Shown here: piece after piece, positions 27,748 through 35,818 of the stretch
Layout: every line of letters begins with the position of its first letter
Position numbering within the stretch: position 1 is the first letter of the stretch
Source: Clostridia bacterium
GTDB taxonomy: Bacteria > Bacillota > Clostridia > UMGS1810
Assembly (NCBI GenBank): GCA_017416845.1
Contig: JAFQBA010000122.1
Coordinates: forward strand, 1-57,940
Length of the DNA stretch: 57,940 nt
Direction: 5' to 3'
Notes under the pieces: model-generated
Seen by the model: only the letters and a program-made list of their open reading frames with translations
Told to the model about the DNA's origin: nothing
The model's database searches: none
Translations under genes and position numbers: made by a program

Positions 27748-27892
27748 TATACTATTAGGCTATAGTAGAGTAAAGCAAAGTCATATTGGTAATACAACGA
27801 TAAAATTGCAAAAGTTCTTCAAGCCCAATATATTCCATATATTAGAATGCCGGTCATGTATTTGGTGATTATCAAAAAACAAAAAATACATA

Positions 27893-27921
27893 TTGACATT
27901 AAATAAGGGATTTTGTATAAT
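27893..27921 (+). promoter_or_regulatory. Perfect consensus promoter of the first AraC gene
   Basis: TTGACA (27893-27898), 17-base spacer, TATAAT (27916-27921). The TTG of this -35 box is in frame with the coding region and can be mistaken for a start codon. Confidence 0.85.
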
Positions 27922-27970
27922 AAAACAAACGAAAAAATATAATGGAATCCTCATCAGGGAGGTGAATAAA

Positions 27971-28909
27971 TTGAAGAAAAACAGTTCTTGCTTTGATGAA
28001 TATCAACCGGATACAACACAAAAACAAACCTATGAACACAACGAAAAAACATTTACCTGGAACGATGTTAAGCTTATAACCATATACGGCAGAGCGATAA
28101 AGCAAACAAACATATCTTCAATTGCACATTCTCATTCACAATATGAAATGTTTGTTGTTGAATCGGGCAGCGGTTATCTTGTTGTAAACGACAAAAAATA
28201 CCGTTTTTCAAGAAACACTGCGGTTATAATACCGCCCAATGTGGAACACGCACGTTATATTACCCAAAATGTCCCCGTTACGGAAATGTCAGTGTTTTTT
28301 AAATACAAAAAAGCCTCAACATATCAAAATCAGAATAACGAAAAGTTATATGATATGTTTGAAGCTCTTATGCCAAAGGATGATAATATTATTGTTTTAA
28401 GAGACAAATATTTCGGTGAGTTCAACAGAACATTTTTTAGCGAAACCGAGTCAAATCCGATTTTGGCATCATCACTTATCACCAATCTGTTGCAGACACT
28501 GTTTTTAAAAAGTTTGCGTATTCTTTCAAAAGTTCAGGAAGAAAAAAGCGGCATACCGATTTATTCATATAAAAGTACATCGCTCAGCAATGACCTGATA
28601 CTCATAAGAGAAATTGAAACCTACCTATCTCTCTATCCAAATTGCAAGCTTTCTGAGCTGGCAAATCATCTTCAGATGTGTACAAGAAACACTCAAAGAG
28701 TTGTTAAAAAGCTTTTTGGAAAATCCTTCTCCGAGATCAGTGCTGATAACAGATTAAAAAGAGCAAAAGTTCTAATGGAGACCAAAGATTATTCACTTAC
28801 CGAAATTGCAAGAAGGGTAAACTATAATCAATATGCAAGCTTCAGAAAAGCTTTTATTGCAAAATTCGGCATAAGCCCGTCTGAATACCGTAATAAATTG
28901 AATATATAA
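27971..28909 (+). CDS. AraC-family transcriptional regulator, cupin type
   Basis: A 312-residue regulator. The N-terminal cupin sensor has HSHSQYEMF, ESGSGYL and AVIIPP; the C-terminal double helix-turn-helix has RNTQRVVKK and the ending FGISPSEYR. The start is a TTG at 27971 with the strong ribosome site GGGAGGTG (27958-27965); earlier in-frame starts fall in the promoter. It diverges from the 22-kb surface operon and is the likely regulator of it. It is a close paralogue of the AraC protein at 30958-31860 (shared SHxxYEMF, ESGSGY, NTAVIIPP, RNTQRV, NYNQYA). Confidence 0.9.
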   Translation: MKKNSSCFDEYQPDTTQKQTYEHNEKTFTWNDVKLITIYGRAIKQTNISSIAHSHSQYEMFVVESGSGYLVVNDKKYRFSRNTAVIIPPNVEHARYITQNVPVTEMSVFFKYKKASTYQNQNNEKLYDMFEALMPKDDNIIVLRDKYFGEFNRTFFSETESNPILASSLITNLLQTLFLKSLRILSKVQEEKSGIPIYSYKSTSLSNDLILIREIETYLSLYPNCKLSELANHLQMCTRNTQRVVKKLFGKSFSEISADNRLKRAKVLMETKDYSLTEIARRVNYNQYASFRKAFIAKFGISPSEYRNKLNI

Positions 28910-28911
28910 AC

Positions 28912-28951
28912 AAAGCTGTCACATAATCCTTTTCGGACTTGTGACAGCTTT
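28912..28951. terminator. Bidirectional terminator between AraC and alpha-galactosidase genes
   Basis: A 12-base perfect stem (28912-28923 with 28940-28951) sits between the convergent ends of the two genes. Confidence 0.8.
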
Positions 28952-28956
28952 ATTTG

Positions 28957-30720
28957 TTATCTTATCTTCATGTATCCGCCAACGGGAACATTTATTTTTA
29001 GTAATTTATCTTTTGTAAACCTAAATCGCATTTCTTTTCCGCAGCAGTCATATACACGAACTTTAAAGTGTGCATCACTCAAATTTTCAATAATTACAAA
29101 ATCTTTTTCGGTTGCATTGAAAACATCTTGTTTTTTACCGTCATATACCAAAGTATTTTCAGAGTAAAGAACCTCAATAATTTTTTCTTCATCCTCGGAT
29201 GAAATCCTTGTGTAATTCATATGAGGAGCATAGGCTTTAAATTCACCGTGAAGAATTGTTTTTCGGTTTTTGTACCAGTAATCAATGTAATTTTTTATAA
29301 CCTTGCCCTGCTTTTTGTTGGTATTTTTAAGAAGCACGGAAATTTGAGGAACACCAAACATAATATTATAGAGCATTTTGGCAATATTTTGAGGTGTTTC
29401 GTCATGAGACCACAAAAGCATATCCGCATGGACCGCAAGGTCATAGTTCATAAGTCTTAAATCCGCTATACCGATCCTGTTTGTCAGAAAATCAAACTGA
29501 CAATCAAGAACACGGAGCATATTACAATTGGCTACAACTGCAGGTCCGACATAATATTGACGCTGTTCTATCATAAAATCGGGTTTCAAAGTTGACAATC
29601 GGATTTTGACATCCTGCATAAGTTTGATTACTCCGTCTTCAATCCTTTGACAATCTCTGCCGATGTCGGGAAGATTGCAAAGTTCTTCTTCATTTTTGCA
29701 ACGGAATGCATCAATAAAGTCAAGCTTTAAGCCGTCAAGGTCATATGTTGTAACGGTGTCAACATAGGTATCAATTAAAAACTGCCTTACCTTAGGATAT
29801 CTCGGGTCAAGGATTCCTGCCTGAAATGCAGAGCCGTTATAAAGAAGCATATCTTTGAATTCATCATGCTGTTTTGTGGAATAGCCTACAAAAGGCACAG
29901 GAAACCACAGCGAAACTTTTATGCCAAGGTCATGGACTTTTTTAACAAAGTCTTTGAAGTCCGGAAATTTTTCGTCACAAAAATGCCAGTCACCGCAAAG
30001 TGTGTAATTGCCCGGTCCCCTGCCGGCATATGACCATCCGTCATCTACAATGAGTGATTTAAAACCATATTCAGATGCAAGTTTCATCTCTTCAAGAAGG
30101 CTTTCCTGACGTGGATTTTGATGATAATTGTACCAAGATGAATAGAGCGGTAATTCGGCATTAAAGCTTTGTTCTTTCTCAATTGGATAAAACCTCTTCC
30201 ACCATTTTGACACTTCGGGAATGGCTTTATAAAACGGGATATCCCTTTCGTCAACACGAATATTAATGCAATATTCCGATTCGATTTGCCACTCTTCGAA
30301 GAAGGAAATCACATAATACAAGTTTTCTTTTTCTTCAAAATCGTTTATATAAAATGCTATTTTACAAGGATTTACCGCATCGGATAAAGCCACAGTCGAA
30401 AAATTTTGGTCATTATGTTTAATTACGGAATAAACCGGTGCTCCGTAGTACATATTTGATATGTTTTCACATCTTTTTGGTTGAGCGTCGAGTTGCCTCC
30501 TTCTTCCTGCAACAGGACACCATGTGGACAAAAAGCCTTCCATGTGATATGCCAATTTTAATTTCATTAAACCGGGATTTTGAATTAAAGGATTAACAAC
30601 AAGCTTGTATTCATAAACACCGTCATTCTCTGACAAAAGGGACATTTCAACAGCATATGCTCCATCATCAAAATTAAATATAAATTCTTTTTCGAAAACA
30701 TTCAAAACTAATTCACTCAT
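28957..30720 (-). CDS. GH36-like alpha-galactosidase
   Basis: A cytoplasmic protein of 587 residues without signal peptide. An N-terminal beta-sandwich is followed by a TIM barrel with LIVDDGWSYAG, GIKVSLWFPVPFVG and DGLKLDFID, the last carrying the likely nucleophile Asp of GH36/clan GH-D enzymes. The usual acid/base loop is not clearly recognisable, so the protein may be a divergent subfamily acting on another alpha-linked sugar. ATG 30720 was chosen because GGAGG (30728-30732) lies seven bases upstream. A TTGACT/TATAAT promoter precedes it, and the gene diverges from an AraC regulator. Confidence 0.75.
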   Translation of the reverse strand: MSELVLNVFEKEFIFNFDDGAYAVEMSLLSENDGVYEYKLVVNPLIQNPGLMKLKLAYHMEGFLSTWCPVAGRRRQLDAQPKRCENISNMYYGAPVYSVIKHNDQNFSTVALSDAVNPCKIAFYINDFEEKENLYYVISFFEEWQIESEYCINIRVDERDIPFYKAIPEVSKWWKRFYPIEKEQSFNAELPLYSSWYNYHQNPRQESLLEEMKLASEYGFKSLIVDDGWSYAGRGPGNYTLCGDWHFCDEKFPDFKDFVKKVHDLGIKVSLWFPVPFVGYSTKQHDEFKDMLLYNGSAFQAGILDPRYPKVRQFLIDTYVDTVTTYDLDGLKLDFIDAFRCKNEEELCNLPDIGRDCQRIEDGVIKLMQDVKIRLSTLKPDFMIEQRQYYVGPAVVANCNMLRVLDCQFDFLTNRIGIADLRLMNYDLAVHADMLLWSHDETPQNIAKMLYNIMFGVPQISVLLKNTNKKQGKVIKNYIDYWYKNRKTILHGEFKAYAPHMNYTRISSEDEEKIIEVLYSENTLVYDGKKQDVFNATEKDFVIIENLSDAHFKVRVYDCCGKEMRFRFTKDKLLKINVPVGGYMKIR

Positions 30721-30744
30721 ACAAAAACCTCCGTTTCGTATGGT

Positions 30745-30774
30745 ATTATACATTGTTTTTATAAGCAAAGTCAA
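30745..30774 (-). promoter_or_regulatory. Promoter of the GH36-like gene
   Basis: On the minus strand: -35 TTGACT (30769-30774), 18-base spacer, -10 TATAAT (30745-30750). The plus-strand 11-mer AAGCAAAGTCA (30763-30773) overlaps its -35 box and recurs upstream of the surface operon. Confidence 0.75.
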
Positions 30775-30823
30775 CATCACACGGTGCATCTGATGGGACA
30801 AGTTTGTTGGCGTGATAGTTTAT

Positions 30824-30850
30824 ATATGCCACAATATATAGATGGCATAT
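30824..30850. promoter_or_regulatory. Candidate operator, 8-base inverted repeat
   Basis: ATATGCCA (30824-30831) and TGGCATAT (30843-30850) form a perfect inverted repeat with an 11-base spacer, between the two divergent promoters. Dyads like this are typical operator sites; the protein that binds it is unknown. Confidence 0.5.
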
Positions 30851-30901
30851 TAACATTTCAGACATATTTAGAAAAACAGGGTCAAAATTTTGCGAATATT
30901 A

Positions 30902-30930
30902 TTGACATAAAAATAATGTTTTAGTATAAT
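30902..30930 (+). promoter_or_regulatory. Perfect consensus promoter of the second AraC gene
   Basis: TTGACA (30902-30907), 17-base spacer, TATAAT (30925-30930), identical in boxes and spacing to the promoter of the paralogous AraC gene at 27893-27921. Confidence 0.85.
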
Positions 30931-30957
30931 ATTTGAATAGAAAACGAGGTGAGGCAG

Positions 30958-31860
30958 ATGGACAGAACCCCCTATACCGAAAGAACTTTTACAATCGGCG
31001 ATATTAAAATTTCTGCCGTATATTCTCAAAAAATGTTTGGAAATTCCTACATTCATTCCCACGGTCATTATGAAATGTTTATTTTTGAATCGGGAAGCGG
31101 ATATATAAGCGTGGCGGACAAAAAAGTTAAATTTTCAAAAAACACCGCCGTTATTATTCCCCCATACACAGATCATGACCGATTTTCAAAGGTCGGAACA
31201 ACGCCAAATGCAATGACAATATATTTCAGTTTCGGCAAAAATTCCGATTATAAATTGGGCAAGTGTGAAAAACTTTACAAAAAATTCAAAAACATTATGC
31301 CTGTTCAAAATGACATTGTGGTGTTAAAGGACAAGTTTTTCAGCAAATATTTTCATGATTTTGATATAAGCCAAATCACCGATTCCGAGCTTGCCTCCGC
31401 AAAAATTACCAATATGCTTCAAAACCTGTTTATCCACATAATGTGCATTAAGCCCTCAGGCAGTGAAGACAAGAGTAATCTGAATTTAGCCGACGACAAT
31501 TCAAATGCACCGCTTTCAAACGAGGTTCTTTTGGCAAAGACCATTGATGATTTTATGAATCTGCCGGGGTGCACGCTGTCGTCTCTGGCAGAGCATATTA
31601 ACATGTCACCGAGAAACACCCAAAGAGTGCTTAAAAACCTCTATGGAATGAATTTTTCAAAAAAATTGGCTAATATCAGACTAAAAAAGGCAATATATCT
31701 CATGAATACAACAAAGCTCAATGTGAGCCAAATTGCAAAAATTTGCAATTACAATCAGTATGCAGGTTTCAGGAAGGCCTTTGTAGCAGAATTTGGCGTG
31801 AGTCCCTCGGAATATCGAAAACACAAAAATCAACAAAATACTAAAAACCCAACAGCATAA
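30958..31860 (+). CDS. AraC-family transcriptional regulator, cupin type
   Basis: A 300-residue paralogue of the regulator at 27971-28909. The N-terminal cupin contains HSHGHYEMF, ESGSGYIS and AVIIPP; the C-terminal helix-turn-helix contains RNTQRVLKN, NYNQYAG and FGVSPSEYR. ATG 30958 is preceded by GAGG at 30946-30949. It diverges from the GH36-like gene, its likely target. Confidence 0.9.
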   Translation: MDRTPYTERTFTIGDIKISAVYSQKMFGNSYIHSHGHYEMFIFESGSGYISVADKKVKFSKNTAVIIPPYTDHDRFSKVGTTPNAMTIYFSFGKNSDYKLGKCEKLYKKFKNIMPVQNDIVVLKDKFFSKYFHDFDISQITDSELASAKITNMLQNLFIHIMCIKPSGSEDKSNLNLADDNSNAPLSNEVLLAKTIDDFMNLPGCTLSSLAEHINMSPRNTQRVLKNLYGMNFSKKLANIRLKKAIYLMNTTKLNVSQIAKICNYNQYAGFRKAFVAEFGVSPSEYRKHKNQQNTKNPTA

Positions 31861-31876
31861 AAATTGCCGTTGGGTT
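31846..31876. terminator. Bidirectional terminator overlapping the AraC 3' end
   Basis: An 11-base stem with one wobble (31846-31856 with 31866-31876) begins inside the last codons of the AraC gene. T runs follow on the minus strand. It serves the convergent AraC and kinase genes. Confidence 0.75.
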
Positions 31877-31911
31877 TCTTGATTTTCAAATAAATCACAA
31901 ATTGTATACAA

Positions 31912-32847
31912 CTATTTTTTGTTTTCAAAAATGCGTACTATGCCTATGGTTGCCGCATTTAAAGCAACATCTGCACAAACTTCCCGAACTTCTTTGTCGC
32001 AGTAGTTTCTCACAAGCATTGCTGTGGGAGTTTTAAGCTCTTCTTTGCCGCAGATAATGACTTTTTTTGCATTTGAGTTTATGATGTTTTCAATTTCGGG
32101 AGCAAGAATCACACCAAGGAAAAACCCGAAAACTTCATCCGACGATTTGCCGAGAAGTTTATCCAATATCCGCACTTTGAAAAGTGCCGAGTTCATACCA
32201 TGGTTTTTGCAGTATTCATAGCCATTGCAAAGAGCTCGAAAATCGGGTTTTGAATTTTTGAGATCGATGCTGTTATTTAAAATTGTCCCTCCTGCCACAG
32301 CGGCAATGAGTTCACCGGTAAGCTCGGTTGAAAAGTGCGAAATTCTCCCCTTTGAGTCGGTGAATACAAGCTTTGAATGAGAACCGGGCATTACATAGAG
32401 ACAATCTGAACGCAAGGATTCGTCAAGGCCTATGAGTTCGGTTTCTTCACCACGCATCATATCTGTGTCTTCAAGAGTTTTGCCGCACATTTTAACTCCT
32501 CTTACAAACACAAAGGGAATTGATGAAATCTCGTCAATAGCGGTTTCATACATACTGCTTGACAGCTCATTTATACCGCAGGGAACAACAAGATGTTCCA
32601 AGTTGCAAAGACCCCCTTCGGAGGTAATCATGCCCGAGGCAAGAATTCTTGTTATGTCCGATTCTTTCAAATTGTTATCAGATAAAATTTGATTTACAGC
32701 ATCTTTAACTGTGTTTTTGAGAATCTTGTTTTCCGAGCCAAATTTTGCACCGACGGCATATTTTTGAACATCGAGAATTTTCATATCACACACGAGACTA
32801 ACTCTTGTATTTGTTGTTCCGCCGTCTATTGTAATGTAATTTGCCAT
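31912..32847 (-). CDS. dgoK: 2-dehydro-3-deoxygalactonokinase (DgoK family)
   Basis: The 311-residue protein has the DgoK signatures: N-terminal phosphate loop ITIDGGTTNTR, then MRGEETELIG and PGSHSKL. DgoK enzymes phosphorylate 2-keto-3-deoxy-galactonate at the expense of ATP; some members act on 2-keto-3-deoxygluconate, the product of pectin uronate breakdown. The start codon directly follows the stop of the aldolase gene (TAA then ATG), with ribosome site GAGGAGGG inside the aldolase 3' end, so the pair is coupled. With the aldolase it completes conversion of a 2-keto-3-deoxy acid to pyruvate and glyceraldehyde-3-phosphate. Confidence 0.88.
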   Translation of the reverse strand: MANYITIDGGTTNTRVSLVCDMKILDVQKYAVGAKFGSENKILKNTVKDAVNQILSDNNLKESDITRILASGMITSEGGLCNLEHLVVPCGINELSSSMYETAIDEISSIPFVFVRGVKMCGKTLEDTDMMRGEETELIGLDESLRSDCLYVMPGSHSKLVFTDSKGRISHFSTELTGELIAAVAGGTILNNSIDLKNSKPDFRALCNGYEYCKNHGMNSALFKVRILDKLLGKSSDEVFGFFLGVILAPEIENIINSNAKKVIICGKEELKTPTAMLVRNYCDKEVREVCADVALNAATIGIVRIFENKK

Positions 32848-33504
32848 TTAAATACCCTCCTCTAACACACTGACATATTTTTGTGCAAGAGCAGTTATTC
32901 CTTTGTAATCTTCATTGGCAAGCATTTTTTTGTCGATGATGTTGGAACCCACCCCAAATCCGCATACTCCTGCTTTGAGGTAGTCTGCCATGTTGTTTTC
33001 ATCAACACCGCCCACCGCAAGAAACTTTATGTGAGAAAGAGGTGCTTTGATGGCTTTAACATATTCTGTTCCAAGGCTCGTAACCGGGAAAAGCTTCACA
33101 AAATCAGCACCAGCACGATGCGCCGTCTGAACCTCCGTCGGAGTGAGCGCTCCGGGCATTGAAACCATGCCAAGCTCACGGGTTTTTTTGATAACATCAA
33201 TGCAAGAATCGGGAGATATTATAAATGAGCCTCCGGCGTTCTTTGTAAGTTCAACCTGTTTTTCACAGATTACAGTTCCTGCACCGATAAACATTTTTTC
33301 TGCAAAATGCTTTGAAAGAAGTTCTATTCTTTTGGCTGTTTCTTCATCGCTGACCTTTCCCGTTGCATCATAGGTTATTTCAAGAAGTCTGATTCCTCCG
33401 TCATACATTGCCTCAGCAAGAGGAATTAGTTTTTGGCTTTCAACTCCTCGTACAATTACAATAATTTTTTTGTTTTCAATTTCTTTCAGTAATTTCTCTC
33501 GCAT
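32848..33504 (-). CDS. KDPG/KDPGal aldolase (Eda/DgoA family)
   Basis: A 218-residue class I aldolase. Landmarks are VIVRGV near the N-terminus, LEITYD, GAGTV, the Schiff-base Lys in FVKLFP, and the phosphate-binding end AVGGV and GFGVGS. It cleaves 6-phospho-2-keto-3-deoxy acids to pyruvate and glyceraldehyde-3-phosphate. ATG 33504 was chosen because GGGAG (33513-33517) lies eight bases upstream. It is the first gene of a two-gene operon with dgoK. A 20-base perfect inverted repeat lies directly upstream. Specificity for gluconate or galactonate form cannot be decided. Confidence 0.88.
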   Translation of the reverse strand: MREKLLKEIENKKIIVIVRGVESQKLIPLAEAMYDGGIRLLEITYDATGKVSDEETAKRIELLSKHFAEKMFIGAGTVICEKQVELTKNAGGSFIISPDSCIDVIKKTRELGMVSMPGALTPTEVQTAHRAGADFVKLFPVTSLGTEYVKAIKAPLSHIKFLAVGGVDENNMADYLKAGVCGFGVGSNIIDKKMLANEDYKGITALAQKYVSVLEEGI

Positions 33505-33522
33505 TTTCAAAACTCCCAAATG

Positions 33523-33570
33523 TATATAATAATAAAACTATTTTACAAAGAATAGTTTTATTATTATATA
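33523..33570. promoter_or_regulatory. 20-base perfect inverted repeat upstream of the aldolase-kinase operon
   Basis: Arms 33523-33542 and 33551-33570 are perfect reverse complements with an 8-base centre. A minus-strand TATAAT (33563-33568) lies inside the distal arm, and no good -35 box is found 16-18 bases further up. This is how an operator overlapping a regulated promoter would look. It could also be an AT-rich mRNA hairpin. Confidence 0.6.
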
Positions 33571-33597
33571 ACAAAGTTGCTTTTGTGTTATATTAAT

Positions 33598-33639
33598 AAA
33601 AAAACAGACCTTCTGAGGATGTTCCTCAAAAGGTCTGTT
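33598..33639 (-). terminator. Terminator of the rubredoxin gene
   Basis: A long stem, AACAGACCTT with AAGGTCTGTT extended by inner pairs TGAGGA/TCCTCA, is followed on the minus strand by seven T residues (33604 to 33598). It lies about 12 bases after the rubredoxin stop codon. Confidence 0.85.
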
Positions 33640-33650
33640 TACATTGTTAT

Positions 33651-33809
33651 TTATTCTTCAGAAAACATATCCTTTCCAACATTACAAAGTGGACATTCGA
33701 AATCGTCGGGAAGATCTTCAAATTTTGTCCCGGGTTCGATTCCCTGATCAGGTAATCCCTGTTCCTCATCATATATCCATCCACACACATCACATACATA
33801 CTTTTTCAT
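33651..33809 (-). CDS. Rubredoxin
   Basis: A 52-residue protein beginning [14 protein letters not shown], with two CxxC pairs (C6/C9 and C39/C42) that bind one iron, and the intervening [12 protein letters not shown] and CPLC typical of rubredoxins. It carries electrons, often to rubrerythrin or superoxide reductase in oxidative stress defence of anaerobes. The ATG is preceded by AGGAGG (33817-33822) at seven bases. It stands alone with its own terminator. It is too short for a 60-codon cut-off and easily missed. Confidence 0.95.
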   Translation of the reverse strand: MKKYVCDVCGWIYDEEQGLPDQGIEPGTKFEDLPDDFECPLCNVGKDMFSEE

Positions 33810-33952
33810 AAAAAAACCTCCTAAATATAATATTTAAACATTATTTTATCACATTTTTCTAATATTATTAAGTTTTAATTATATATATTTATTTGATATA
33901 ATATAAACGGCTTAATTAAATAAGTAATTGTTAATTTACCTTAAAGTGTTGA

Positions 33953-35803
33953 TTATCCGATAATAATGATGGCGCCCGCTTCAAACACTCCTGTCTGCAT
34001 TGAACCGGTAACATTAATTTTCATACCGGGTGCCAACGCTGAGAGCTTTTTGGACTTCTGCGTTTCGTAATCAACAATGGATGCAGTACTCTTTACAAAA
34101 ACTGATTCTGTTCTGATTTGACCGGTTACATTATCAACAATTTCCATTTGAACAAGACCGTACGAAGCATTAACAAGAATAACTGTACCTGACCATGTAA
34201 GAACATCATCTGCTATTACGCTTTGTAATGAAACAACTGTATCTCCTTCAAGTTTAACCGTAGTTGCAAGACCAACTCTGAGATCATAAAATGAGGCTTC
34301 ATTTCCGCTTAGAGTAATATCTGCATCAGCTGTCATATAATAAGTAGCATCAACTCCATCAATTGTAAGGGTAATTTTAGGAGTTTTAGAAATTATAACT
34401 TCTTTAATTACACCCGTTTTATCACTTGATTTGCTTGTTGCTGTAACAGCTGTTATAATACCATAATTGAGAGTTGCTGTTATACTATCTCCCGGTAGAA
34501 TTTCTCGTGCACTTACACTTGCTCCGTTTCTTGTCACCTTGACATCGGACTTTACAAGGTAATCTTTTATCTCTCCACCATTTTCTTCGATTTTGAGTTT
34601 ATATGTAGCATCAAGAATAACTTCATTTACTCTTCCGGTTATTTTACTTTCTTTATTTTGAGCTTCAAGAATTGTAACAATACCTTTTTTCAAGGTGAGT
34701 TTTACATATGAGCCTGTTTTAATACTTGCAAGTGAGGCAGGACTTCCGGCAAAGGTAACAACGCAGTCATCAGCAAGTTTATATGCTGTTTTTGATGAAG
34801 TATTAAGTTGAGTATCATTTTCGCCTAAAACATTAATGGTCACCATGTTTCCTTTGGCTGATGAGGAAGCTGAACCAACAAAAGCTCCGAAAATCACATC
34901 ATCTATCAGTGCATCACAAAAATCAATTGCATAAAGCTGACCATCCTTATATGTTACAGTTGCATCATAACCAACATTTATGTCATTAATACCAATAACA
35001 TTGCCGTTATATCTTGTAATTATTTCTGTCGTAATATAATGTGAAAGGGTCTTGTCTTCAGACTCTTTAATTTTAATAAGTCTTGTTGTCTGATCAACAG
35101 ATGATACTATTCCTTTTCTATAATCATATGAAGTCATATCCTTAAGCTTATTGAGAACCAAAGCAGCTTGCGCTCTTGTTACTGACTGAGCAGGTGCGAA
35201 AGTGTTATCTTCCATTCCCTGCATAAGTCCGACAGAACTTACATATGCAACATATTTTTTTGCATTTGCGGGAATATCGGAAGTATCTTTGTATTCCAAT
35301 TTCGCAGCCAAATCAGCTTTAAGAGATCTTTCTGCATCCAGAGCTTTGGTCAGAAGTATCGCAACTTCATATCTTTTCAGACCGTCGTCGCGGTGTGTCG
35401 AATCAATATATTCCTCAAGCTCATCCTCTGATAAAACACCTTTTATCAGAAGATAAGCCAATTCATTGTTACCATATGGGAGTTCATATTCACTGATTAC
35501 ATCGCCATAAATATCCCATGCTGATTCTACAATTCGCTCATTTTCGCTTTCATTTACACCAATAATACGCGAAATCAAAACAAGTGCTTCAAGTTTTGAA
35601 ACAGTTTTTGAGGGGTTAAAAGTTCCATCTTCATATCCTTTGATAATTCCCTCATCTGCCATTGTTTCGATAGCATCAATTGCCCATGCATAATCTTCCT
35701 CGGTCACATCGGGAAATTTTGCCGCAAAGGCATTGATTGACAGCGAAAGTGTCATTGTTGCTGCAGTAATAACCGCAAGCGCTTTTTTAATAGTTTTTTT
35801 CAT
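33953..35803 (-). CDS. SLH-domain surface protein
   Basis: A 616-residue exported protein. Signal peptide (1-28, ending NAFA), SLH 1 (29-82, with EGIIKGYEDGTFNP), SLH 2 (about 95-160, weaker), SLH 3 (172-222, with GLMQGMEDNTFAP and VTRAQ). Residues 230-616 are a series of beta-rich repeats starting near RKGIVSSVD, GRVNEVILD and TGVIKEVII, without catalytic residues. It could be a structural S-layer or envelope protein. The gene starts 15 bases after tsaD with no room for a promoter between, so it either reads through from the housekeeping operon or uses a promoter inside tsaD. Confidence 0.85.
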   Translation of the reverse strand: MKKTIKKALAVITAATMTLSLSINAFAAKFPDVTEEDYAWAIDAIETMADEGIIKGYEDGTFNPSKTVSKLEALVLISRIIGVNESENERIVESAWDIYGDVISEYELPYGNNELAYLLIKGVLSEDELEEYIDSTHRDDGLKRYEVAILLTKALDAERSLKADLAAKLEYKDTSDIPANAKKYVAYVSSVGLMQGMEDNTFAPAQSVTRAQAALVLNKLKDMTSYDYRKGIVSSVDQTTRLIKIKESEDKTLSHYITTEIITRYNGNVIGINDINVGYDATVTYKDGQLYAIDFCDALIDDVIFGAFVGSASSSAKGNMVTINVLGENDTQLNTSSKTAYKLADDCVVTFAGSPASLASIKTGSYVKLTLKKGIVTILEAQNKESKITGRVNEVILDATYKLKIEENGGEIKDYLVKSDVKVTRNGASVSAREILPGDSITATLNYGIITAVTATSKSSDKTGVIKEVIISKTPKITLTIDGVDATYYMTADADITLSGNEASFYDLRVGLATTVKLEGDTVVSLQSVIADDVLTWSGTVILVNASYGLVQMEIVDNVTGQIRTESVFVKSTASIVDYETQKSKKLSALAPGMKINVTGSMQTGVFEAGAIIIIG

Positions 35804-35818
35804 TTCATTTTCCTCCTG

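Larger units (their letters stand above)
27662..27970. other. Divergent control region of the surface operon and its AraC gene
   Basis: This 309-base gap holds no gene. It carries a promoter to each side (27718-27747 minus, 27893-27921 plus) and two copies of AAGCAAAG (27730-27737 and 27773-27780), the second extended to AAGCAAAGTCA. AT-rich sequence between them is a plausible AraC binding zone. Confidence 0.6.

Noticed and set aside
27893..27970. Longer form of the first AraC protein starting at a TTG at 27893
   Set aside because: That TTG is part of the perfect -35 box TTGACA. The real start is the TTG at 27971 with GGGAGGTG before it.
33725..33755. tRNA-like T-arm sequence GGGTTCGATTCCC
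   Set aside because: It lies inside the rubredoxin coding region (antisense of QGIEPGT); no acceptor stem, D-arm or anticodon arm surrounds it.
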